Shown here piece after piece: positions 16,128 to 23,586 of a stretch of DNA of 64,000 nt (the stretch's first letter is position 1; each line of letters begins with the position of its first letter). The stretch covers positions 1-64,000 of the forward strand of contig NZ_MDAG01000046.1 in assembly GCF_002876705.1 (NCBI RefSeq), written 5' to 3'. The notes beneath the pieces are model-generated. The model searched no databases. It was not told the DNA's origin and saw only the letters and a list, made by a program, of their open reading frames with translations. Made by a program: the position numbers and the translations under genes. The stretch is from Enterovibrio norvegicus_B. GTDB lineage: Bacteria > Pseudomonadota > Gammaproteobacteria > Enterobacterales > Vibrionaceae.

Positions 16128-17045
16128 ATGCAGATTGTGGTGTTAGGCTCTGCCGCAGGTGGCGGGTTCCCGCAATGGAACTGTCATTGCCGTATGTGTT
16201 CTTCAGTTCGAAATGGCACCAGCCGTGCTGAACCAAGAACACAGTCTTCGATTGCTGTCAGTGATGACGGTGAACATTGGGTGATCATTAACGCCTCACC
16301 TGACATTCGCCAGCAAATCAATGCGTCGCCTCAGCTTGCTCACGCCAATGGTGCTCGCGGATCAGGCGTTCGATCTGTGATTGTCACGGACGCGCAAATC
16401 GATCACACCACCGGGTTGCTGATCCTCCGTGAAGGCTTACCGCTCGATTTATATTGCACAGCAGAAGTCGCGGAAGAGCTGTCCACCAGCTATCCCATTC
16501 TTTCCATGATGAAACATTGGGAAGGGGGGTATCGCACACACACTGTCGATCCAACGTCTGACGAGGGCTGGCAAATTCCTTCAGTGCCTGCACTGCGCTT
16601 TCACCCCATCGTGTTGGCATCCAATGCGCCGCCGTTTTCTCCTTATCGCAATAAACCTCGCCCTGGCGACAACATTGGTCTGCGTATTGTGGATACGCGC
16701 TCGGGCGCCACCTTGTTTTACGCGCCAGGTTTAGGTGCACCAGACGGTGCCGTTCTGTCTGCCATGGCAAGCGCGGATTGCGTGATGATGGATGGCACCT
16801 TGTGGACAGACGATGAAATGATCCGCGAAGGGCTAGGCACACGTTTAGGCTGCGAAATGGGGCACCTTTCTGTGTCGGGTGATGACGGCATGTTGGCCTT
16901 GTTGGATCAGTTCGACAAGCCGAGAAAAGTGCTGATCCACATTAATAACACCAACCCGATACTCGATCCCGATGCGTCTGAGCACAAGGCTGTGCTGGAT
17001 GCGGGCGTTGAGATTGCGTTTGATGGCATGAACATTGAGATCTAG
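16128..17045 (+). CDS. pqqB: PQQ biosynthesis protein PqqB
   Basis: A 305-residue protein of the metallo-beta-lactamase fold that hydroxylates the Tyr-derived ring of the PQQ precursor. The conserved start (M-Q-I-V-V-L-G-S-A-A-G-G-G-F-P-Q-W-N-C) and the C-x-C-x-x-C zinc-binding motif at about residues 19-24 are clear, and D-x-D/H groups of the fold follow (T-D-A-Q-I-D-H-T-T-G). AAGGAG precedes the ATG. It ends a few bases before pqqC, whose ribosome binding site overlaps the pqqB stop. Confidence 0.96.
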   Translation: MQIVVLGSAAGGGFPQWNCHCRMCSSVRNGTSRAEPRTQSSIAVSDDGEHWVIINASPDIRQQINASPQLAHANGARGSGVRSVIVTDAQIDHTTGLLILREGLPLDLYCTAEVAEELSTSYPILSMMKHWEGGYRTHTVDPTSDEGWQIPSVPALRFHPIVLASNAPPFSPYRNKPRPGDNIGLRIVDTRSGATLFYAPGLGAPDGAVLSAMASADCVMMDGTLWTDDEMIREGLGTRLGCEMGHLSVSGDDGMLALLDQFDKPRKVLIHINNTNPILDPDASEHKAVLDAGVEIAFDGMNIEI

Positions 17046-17053
17046 GAGGGATG

Positions 17054-17812
17054 ATGAAAGACGCGATGAGCCGAGAGACGTTTCAAGCTGCTTTGCTTGC
17101 GAAAGGGCAGTATTACCACATCCATCATCCTTTCCATAAAGCGATGTACAGCGGCAAATGTACCAAGGCGCAAATTCGTGGCTGGGTCGCTAACCGCTTT
17201 TATTATCAAACCGCTATCCCCATCAAAGATGCTGCCATCATGGCCAATTGTCGCGACCAAAAGGTACGTCAGCAATGGGTGCAACGCATTCTTGATCATG
17301 ATGGCCATGAAAGCTTGGATTGTGAATGGGGCGGCATTGAGGCGTGGCTTCGTTTGGCGGAATCCGTGGGGTTAGATCGCCAAGAGGTGCTCGATGAAAA
17401 ATGGGTGCTGCCGGGCGTGCGTTTCGCGGTGGATGCGTATGTGAATTTTGCCCGTAGAGCCACATGGCAAGAGGCCGCGTGTTCTTCATTAACCGAGTTG
17501 TTTGCCCCTGAAATTCACCAATCTCGCCTCGATAGCTGGCCGACCCATTACCCCTGGATTGATCAAAGCGGCTTAACGTATTTTCGCCAGCGCTTGAGCC
17601 AAGCCCGTCGTGATGTCGAGCAAGGCATAGCGATCACCCTCGATCATTTTCAAACTGCGGATCAACAGGAAAGGGCGCTCAATATCCTGCAATTTAAGCT
17701 CGATATTTTGTGGTCCTTGTTGGATGCGCTCAGCATGGCGTATGAGTTTGATCGTCCGCCGTTTGTTGGGGTGACGGATGCGCCGGTTTGGCATCATGCG
17801 ATTGATCGGTAA
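17054..17812 (+). CDS. pqqC: Pyrroloquinoline-quinone synthase PqqC
   Basis: A 252-residue cofactorless oxidase that performs the final ring closure and eight-electron oxidation to PQQ. The signature Y-Y-H-I-H-H-P-F-H near the N-terminus, R-x-W-V-x-N-R-F-Y-Y-Q-T and the D-H-D-G-H segment are all present and the length is normal. AGGAGG at 17044-17049 lies four bases before the ATG at 17054; the ATG at 17051 is only one base from it, so the second start is preferred. pqqD follows after about 80 bases. Confidence 0.95.
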   Translation: MKDAMSRETFQAALLAKGQYYHIHHPFHKAMYSGKCTKAQIRGWVANRFYYQTAIPIKDAAIMANCRDQKVRQQWVQRILDHDGHESLDCEWGGIEAWLRLAESVGLDRQEVLDEKWVLPGVRFAVDAYVNFARRATWQEAACSSLTELFAPEIHQSRLDSWPTHYPWIDQSGLTYFRQRLSQARRDVEQGIAITLDHFQTADQQERALNILQFKLDILWSLLDALSMAYEFDRPPFVGVTDAPVWHHAIDR

Positions 17813-17895
17813 TAGAGACGGACAGCGTCGAGTGGAGAAATTTGAGTAACGAGATCAGCGCCTAGAAAAGCAAAAGCAAACGGTAGGGAGTGGGC

Positions 17896-18162
17896 ATGAG
17901 TGATGAAGTGGTTTACCAACGCAATGCGATGTTTCGAATGCAGTTCGAAAAGGCCCAAGAGAGCTACGTGTTGCTGTTCCCTGAAGGCATGGTGAAACTC
18001 AGCGAAAGTGCGGCTGAAATCTTGCTGCAATTTGAACAGCCGAGCCCTGTGTCGGCGGTGATTTCTCGGTTGGAAACCAAATTTCCCGGTGTGGATTTGG
18101 CACAAGATGTCGCGGAATTTGTGGAGGTAGCGTGTGATAAGAAATGGCTCGAAAGCTGTTAG
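17896..18162 (+). CDS. pqqD: PqqA chaperone PqqD
   Basis: An 88-residue peptide chaperone that binds PqqA and presents it to the radical SAM enzyme PqqE. It has the RiPP-recognition-element fold; the L-x-F-P-E-G-M-V-K-L-S-x-S-A-A-E-I-L segment is diagnostic. The ATG at 17896 has AGGGAG six bases upstream; the GTG at 17890 overlaps that site. The gene overlaps pqqE by 29 bases, which should couple their translation and suits proteins that act as a complex. Confidence 0.94.
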   Translation: MSDEVVYQRNAMFRMQFEKAQESYVLLFPEGMVKLSESAAEILLQFEQPSPVSAVISRLETKFPGVDLAQDVAEFVEVACDKKWLESC

Positions 18163-19264
18163 CCCGCCGCTGTGGTTGCTGGCTGAACTGACATATCGCT
18201 GTCCGCTGCATTGTGCGTACTGTTCAAACCCGATCAATCTGGGCGATCCGGCAGATGAATTGACGACGGAAGAATGGTGTCGCGCACTAGAGCAAGGGCG
18301 TGAGTTGGGTGCTGTGCAGCTCGGCTTCTCGGGGGGCGAACCGTTACTTCGCCAAGATCTCGAAGAGATTGTGGCCCATGCTCACCAATTGGGTTACTAC
18401 ACCAATTTGATCACCTCTGCGGTTGGGCTAACAGAAAAGCGGATCATCAAACTGAAAGCGGCTGGCTTGGATCATATTCAGATCAGTTTCCAATCTGCCG
18501 ATCCGGATCTTAACGACGCGATCGCGGGAAAACGCCACGCGTTCTCGCACAAAAAGGCCATGTTCAACGCCGTTAAGGCCAATGGGTTTCCCATGGTGAT
18601 GAACGTGGTGATCACACGGCAAAACATTGAATCCATCGAAGCCATCATGGCGTTGGCGATTGAACTTGATGCGGATTATGTCGAACTGGCCACCTCTCAA
18701 TACTACGGATGGGCGCTGCACAACCGAGATGCTTTGTTGCCGTCCCATGAGCAAATCGAGCGTGCTGAAGCGCGCGTGAATGCACTGCGGAATAAGCAGG
18801 AAGGCAAAGGGCCTAAGTTTTTGTTCGTCACGCCGGATTATCACGAACAGCGCCCGAAGCCTTGCATGAGTGGCTGGGGAAACATTTTCCTCAATATCGC
18901 ACCGGATGGAAAAGCCCTGCCGTGCCACAGTGCTGCCTTGCTCGATCTGCCTCACCCAAACGTGAAAGATCAGGCACTTTCAGACATTTGGTACCACTCT
19001 GAAAGCTTTAATCGCTTCCGCGGATTTGACTGGATGCCCGAACCTTGCCGAAGCTGTAATGAGAAGGAAACGGATTTTGGTGGTTGTCGGTGTCAGGCAT
19101 TGTTGCTGACAGGCGATGCCGCCAATGCGGATCCTGTTTGCAGTAAATCCCCGCATCACAAGGTGATCGAGGAGGCGGTGGCGAAGGCCAATCAAGGCTG
19201 TCATAGCGAAGCATTGGCAAGGAACGTGAAAAATAGCCACCTGATCATGTCCACAAAACCATGA
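18134..19264 (+). CDS. pqqE: PqqA peptide cyclase PqqE (radical SAM)
   Basis: A 376-residue radical SAM/SPASM enzyme that forms the Glu-Tyr carbon-carbon bond in PqqA. Cys23, Cys27 and Cys30 (C-P-L-H-C-A-Y-C) bind the SAM cluster; the G-G-E-P-L motif follows. The C-terminal SPASM part has the Cys residues of C-H-S-A and P-C-R-S-C-N-x-K plus G-C-R-C for auxiliary clusters. The start is a GTG at 18134 inside pqqD, six bases after GGAGG (18123-18127); the upstream frame offers no better start. A Met-Ser-Thr-Lys-Pro tail of about 25 residues after the last Cys is longer than usual. Confidence 0.96.
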   Translation: MIRNGSKAVSPPLWLLAELTYRCPLHCAYCSNPINLGDPADELTTEEWCRALEQGRELGAVQLGFSGGEPLLRQDLEEIVAHAHQLGYYTNLITSAVGLTEKRIIKLKAAGLDHIQISFQSADPDLNDAIAGKRHAFSHKKAMFNAVKANGFPMVMNVVITRQNIESIEAIMALAIELDADYVELATSQYYGWALHNRDALLPSHEQIERAEARVNALRNKQEGKGPKFLFVTPDYHEQRPKPCMSGWGNIFLNIAPDGKALPCHSAALLDLPHPNVKDQALSDIWYHSESFNRFRGFDWMPEPCRSCNEKETDFGGCRCQALLLTGDAANADPVCSKSPHHKVIEEAVAKANQGCHSEALARNVKNSHLIMSTKP

Positions 19265-19285
19265 TGTATTTCATGAGGAGAGGCT

Positions 19286-21352
19286 ATGGCGACACCACAT
19301 CCTGCCGCGCCAGATTGGTTTTTACTTCCTCCTGCTGAGCAGCAGTTGGCGTCAGGATGGGTGGGATACCGCCACGTCACGGGCGTGATGCATTGGCACC
19401 ATGCCGCCTCAGACGAAGACAGACTCAGCGTTGCCCTTGTGATACCCACACCCTCAGACGATGACAGTGGCATTGCGCATGCGCTGGAGCACATGGTGCT
19501 TCGCGGCTCAACACGTTACCCCGAACCTGAAACCTTTCTGGCCCTTCGCGCCGAACTGACCCTGCTTGAATTTAATGCCACCACCCAAAAAGAGAGCACC
19601 CGCTTTCACCTTTCAGGTTACGACCCAGCCTCGGTGCTTCGTGGTATCGGATTTATGTCTGATTGCGTGTTTTCCCCCTTACTGAACAGCGATGACTTTG
19701 ACGAGGAAATTATTCGTCATACGGTGCGCGCGGATGGCTTAGGGTTGGATGGCACCTTATATCGAGAATTGACGGAATATCAGCGTAACGCACGATTCAA
19801 TGAATCGGTCGACATGGCGGTGAACAGTGAGCCGAGAGCGCCACTTTACGGCGGCATGACAGACACATTGCAAGCCTTGGATATCGTCAAGCTGCGTCGT
19901 TACCACAATACGTATTATCGGCCGGAGAACGCGGTACTTATATCGTCGGGATCATGGCCGATGATTGGGTTGTGGCGTCAAGTGTCGAAAGCGTTATCCC
20001 ATGTCGGTAAGGCACTTTCAACACCGGATGACGATGACAAGGTACGTCATGAACGCCCTGTTTCCTCGCCGGCCGCATTGCCCGAGCTACGCATCGAAAC
20101 CCTACACTTTTCGCCGTACTGGGCGAGCGTGCTGCACCCTGCTTTGCGGGCACTGCGTTGCCAGAAGAAGCTTGCCGAAATGGGGGCGATCTTGCTGCCG
20201 TTAAATTCGGATTTTCAGCCTAAACCCACCTTGCGGTTTCGCGTGACGCAACATACTGATATCGCGGCACTGTCGCGATGGCTTGAGCATGTTCAACATG
20301 ATTTATCAGCACGTCGTATCGCGTGGCACTCACAGTATTTTGCGCTGGAACAAGGGCGGCTCATGGCGAATCGCTGGGGCGATGGCTTGCAGCGTTTGTT
20401 TCATGATTTCGCCATTTCACCGTTCGCGTCGCCTTATCTAAAAGCCATGCCAAACACGGAAACGTTACCCCATGAATCCGAGAGGTTACTTGCTGAACCT
20501 CAAGGCGAATGGCTATCACCTTGCCAACCACTGAGACGTTTATCCATTTTGTGCCGCTGCCAGGCGCGCGATCAGGCAACCCGTGCAGCCATTGAACGAT
20601 GGTTAGCCTTGTGTCAGCAACGTACGTTGCGATGGGCGTGGATGAAAGGAAGCCCGATACTTTGCGATATTCGTCAGTGGGACTGTGCGAACGCCGTCAT
20701 CATCGGGTATACCGTTGATTTGCCCGTCAGTGAGGTTGAAGCCCTGCGCCAGTTTTGGCATCACACGTTGCGAATGAATGAGATTGAGGCGATACCGGGA
20801 ACGTGGCAGCGCACTGAAGATGGCATGGTGTTCCTGGGTAGAGGCAGTGCGCCTGTGTATCGCACGGGAAGTGTCATGGCGAGCCATAAAGATGAAGACT
20901 CGGCCATGCATGTTACCTTGTCATTTCCACACACGGTGGAAGCAGGAGACATTGCCTTATTGGGGCAAGCCGTGATGGCCACGAGTATGATCCAAAAGCG
21001 CCGCCTTGGTGGGCGTTGCTATGCCGTGAGTGTCGGGATCGACCTCATGCATTATGAATTAACCTTCGATACCGTTGCCGATGGCGACCCAAGCGTGAGC
21101 TTTATTGCCTTGCTCAACGCATTTGAGGTGCTCAGTAAGCCCTTGGATGACCCGATGTTCGAAAAAGCCTGTCATGGCGGTTTGGGGCTGGTGTCGGCGA
21201 AGTACAATAAATCGCAGGGACGTTTTCATCGCGCTTTATTGGGGATGGTGGGGCAGACCTCGGCCATTGATGTTTCAAAAACCACGCCGGATTCATTGGT
21301 AAATTTGGTGACGCGAGTATTAGCCGCCTTGAAGCAGCCTACCCTGCATTGA
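19286..21352 (+). CDS. M16-family zinc peptidase, PreP-like, in the pqq operon
   Basis: A 688-residue peptidase without a signal peptide. The inverted zinc motif H-A-L-E-H is at 65-69. It is followed by V-L-R-G-S-x-x-Y-P, which is the pattern of presequence-protease (PreP, M16C) enzymes rather than of PqqF. The candidate distal zinc ligand is Glu161 (L-Y-R-E), 92 residues on, close to the PreP spacing. A second M16-type half follows. GAGGAGAGG precedes the ATG and pqqE ends 21 bases before, so it belongs to the operon. By position it should cut PqqA or clear its fragments, the job of PqqF/PqqG in other bacteria. That is inference; it is also shorter than PreP (about 970 residues). Confidence 0.8.
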   Translation: MATPHPAAPDWFLLPPAEQQLASGWVGYRHVTGVMHWHHAASDEDRLSVALVIPTPSDDDSGIAHALEHMVLRGSTRYPEPETFLALRAELTLLEFNATTQKESTRFHLSGYDPASVLRGIGFMSDCVFSPLLNSDDFDEEIIRHTVRADGLGLDGTLYRELTEYQRNARFNESVDMAVNSEPRAPLYGGMTDTLQALDIVKLRRYHNTYYRPENAVLISSGSWPMIGLWRQVSKALSHVGKALSTPDDDDKVRHERPVSSPAALPELRIETLHFSPYWASVLHPALRALRCQKKLAEMGAILLPLNSDFQPKPTLRFRVTQHTDIAALSRWLEHVQHDLSARRIAWHSQYFALEQGRLMANRWGDGLQRLFHDFAISPFASPYLKAMPNTETLPHESERLLAEPQGEWLSPCQPLRRLSILCRCQARDQATRAAIERWLALCQQRTLRWAWMKGSPILCDIRQWDCANAVIIGYTVDLPVSEVEALRQFWHHTLRMNEIEAIPGTWQRTEDGMVFLGRGSAPVYRTGSVMASHKDEDSAMHVTLSFPHTVEAGDIALLGQAVMATSMIQKRRLGGRCYAVSVGIDLMHYELTFDTVADGDPSVSFIALLNAFEVLSKPLDDPMFEKACHGGLGLVSAKYNKSQGRFHRALLGMVGQTSAIDVSKTTPDSLVNLVTRVLAALKQPTLH

Positions 21353-21363
21353 TGGCACGCAGA

Positions 21364-22032
21364 TCAGCGCTTGAGGTAACGGTCGAAATCGATATTGGTG
21401 ACGCCAACCACGGCTTGAATACGATTGTGAACCCCAAGCTTTTTCAAGATGGCAGACACGTGTGACTTGACGGTGGTTTCTGAAATGTTCAGGTCGTACG
21501 CGATCTGCTTGTTTGCCGCCCCTTGCGCCATGGATTCCAGCACCAACAGTTGTCTTCGCGTGAGTGTATGCAACATTTCTGGCGAAAAATGGGGCTCATC
21601 TTGGCGGCGATGCGACGAATCTGGATCCCCTTCTGCGCGGATAATATCGGCAGGCAAATACACATGCCCATCAAGGATCTGCTCGAAGGCTTCACGCATC
21701 TTTTCTCTCGGCGCACTTTTCGCAATAAACCCTACGGCACCATAAGCGATGGTTTGAAGAATGATTTGTTTGTTGGTTTCTGCGGAAATGATCGCCACCG
21801 GAATGGTTGGGCTTTGGTTTCTTAGTTCTAACAAGCCTTTTAAGCCGGCCATGCCGGGCATATTGAGATCCAGCAAAATTAAATCAAGGTCGGTGTGTGT
21901 GGCGGCAAGGTCTAACGCATGTGTAATGTCTTCTGATTGCAGGATTTCACACTCTTCATAGCGGGACCGAATGACGGCGATCAGTGCATCTCGAAACAGT
22001 GGATGATCATCGGCAACAAGAAATTTGTACAT
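21364..22032 (-). CDS. NarL/FixJ-type response regulator (ExaE/AgmR-like)
   Basis: A 222-residue two-component regulator. The receiver domain has the acidic pair Asp8-Asp9, phosphoacceptor Asp55 and Lys105. A LuxR-type helix-turn-helix occupies about residues 155-210 (T-R-R-Q-L-L-V-L-E then N-K-Q-I-A-Y-D-L-N-I-S-E-T-T-V-K-S-H). Regulators of this group (ExaE, AgmR/ErbR, PedR) control PQQ alcohol dehydrogenase genes in Pseudomonas. It is convergent with the M16 gene and divergent from the FIST/kinase pair, its likely partners. Confidence 0.88.
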   Translation of the reverse strand: MYKFLVADDHPLFRDALIAVIRSRYEECEILQSEDITHALDLAATHTDLDLILLDLNMPGMAGLKGLLELRNQSPTIPVAIISAETNKQIILQTIAYGAVGFIAKSAPREKMREAFEQILDGHVYLPADIIRAEGDPDSSHRRQDEPHFSPEMLHTLTRRQLLVLESMAQGAANKQIAYDLNISETTVKSHVSAILKKLGVHNRIQAVVGVTNIDFDRYLKR

Positions 22033-22346
22033 GGCTTAGTCCCTTTCACTACGTAAGTTAAACGCCCGCCATCGTCCTGATGACCCCTGATATTGCTGTG
22101 ATTTTACGGGTGGAAATACACCTAAATGGTGCCCAAAACATTGCGTTCTTCATTCTTTTCAGTGTAGTGACCCTGATTCCATTTGCGGCCCTTGAGGTGT
22201 CCCAATCTTGAAACTTTCATCATGAGGGGTTTGCAAAAACATAAAAATCATCCTTTAGGAGGAAGCGCGAAGAATTGTGCACTGCTTACACTTACGTCAT
22301 ATGAGTACCGATTAGTGAAACGCCGAAAAGTTTCAGGAGACAGGGC
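22033..22346. promoter_or_regulatory. Divergent promoter region between response regulator and FIST gene
   Basis: This 314-base gene-free stretch holds TCATCCTTTAGGAGGA at 22248-22263, the partner of the motif at 7710-7725. It ends 83 bases before the FIST start. Nothing else could be assigned. Confidence 0.55.
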
Positions 22347-23585
22347 ATGACAGCACAGCAATCGTCGTTGCAGCGGCAAGCCGTTTACAGCGCAGCAACC
22401 TACCAACTCGACGTGGTGAAAGCCGCGCGAGAACTGGCGTTACAGCTTGATAGCGATGACATTGGCTTCGTGTTGTTTTTCTGCTCATCAGCCTATGATT
22501 TACACGCCCTGAGCAAAGAAATGTCGTCGGCATTTTTGCATTGTGAGGTCATGGGCTGCACATCTGCCGGGGAAGTAACGCCTTATGGTTACTCGAAAAG
22601 TAGCATCAGTGCTCTGGGGTTTTCCCATAAAGATTTTAAGGTTTCTGGCATGCGTGTGCCGTTGGAAGATTTTACACTTCAGTCGGCACAGCTTTGTGTC
22701 AGTACGTTAATTGAAGCCTGCCAAACGGATCTTAAAGCGCCAATCAACGGCAATACCTTTGTGCTTACCTTGATTGATGGGTTGTCGCCCATTGAAGAAC
22801 GTTTTCTGGTGACCTTAGATACCGCGTTAGGACGCTTACCACACTTTGGTGGTTCCGCTGGGGATGACATCAATCTTGCCAATACCCATGTGTATTGTGA
22901 CGGCGAGTTTTACACCAATTCCGCGATCGTGGTGATGTTCAATACCCATTGTCCGTTTGAAGTGTTTACGACGCATCACATAGAGAGCCTTGATAGCAAG
23001 CTGGTGGTGACGCAAGCCGATTGCACGTCGCGCAAAGTGTATGAGTTCAACGCAGAGCCTGCGGCACAAGTGTATGCGCGGGAAGTGGGTATTCATCTCA
23101 ATGATCTTCGCCCGGAGATCTACGCGCTTCACCCTTTGGCGGTGTTGATTGGTGATCAGTATTACGTCCGTTCGATCCAAAAAGTGAATGAAGATCTGAG
23201 CTTGGATTTTTACTGTGCGGTGGACGATGGGATCGTCGTGACAGCGATGCGACCTGGGGATCTCTTTGCTAATACTAAGGAAACGCTCTCGGCGATGGAG
23301 GCGCGCATTGGGGAACTGGAAGTGACCTTGGCGTGTGATTGCTTCTTGAGGCGTTTGGAAGTGGAGCAAACCATGAAACAAGACCAAGCGAAAGCCATGA
23401 TTTCCCGCTTTCGTTTGGTGGGGTTCAACACCTATGGTGAGCAGCTTAATGGTATCCATATGAACCAAACGCTCACCGGTGTGATGATTGGAAAGCCTCC
23501 TAGGGATGGCGCAGTGCCAAGGGATGCTAACACGGCGCAAGAAGCCACAGAGATGTCGCCGTATTTGGCGCAAAAGGCAGGGTGA
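22347..23585 (+). CDS. FIST-domain sensory protein
   Basis: A 412-residue cytoplasmic protein with FIST_N (about 25-225) and FIST_C (about 230-385) domains, recognised by the V-M-G-C-T-S-A-G-E segment and G-G-S-A-G-D-D. FIST proteins are thought to sense small ligands, possibly amino acids, and are often paired with kinases. AGGAGA precedes the ATG. It is followed at once by a hybrid histidine kinase gene that seems translationally coupled. Similar FIST-kinase pairs occur beside PQQ ethanol oxidation genes in Pseudomonas, so it may provide the input for alcohol or cofactor sensing here. Confidence 0.88.
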   Translation: MTAQQSSLQRQAVYSAATYQLDVVKAARELALQLDSDDIGFVLFFCSSAYDLHALSKEMSSAFLHCEVMGCTSAGEVTPYGYSKSSISALGFSHKDFKVSGMRVPLEDFTLQSAQLCVSTLIEACQTDLKAPINGNTFVLTLIDGLSPIEERFLVTLDTALGRLPHFGGSAGDDINLANTHVYCDGEFYTNSAIVVMFNTHCPFEVFTTHHIESLDSKLVVTQADCTSRKVYEFNAEPAAQVYAREVGIHLNDLRPEIYALHPLAVLIGDQYYVRSIQKVNEDLSLDFYCAVDDGIVVTAMRPGDLFANTKETLSAMEARIGELEVTLACDCFLRRLEVEQTMKQDQAKAMISRFRLVGFNTYGEQLNGIHMNQTLTGVMIGKPPRDGAVPRDANTAQEATEMSPYLAQKAG

Positions 23586-23586
23586 A

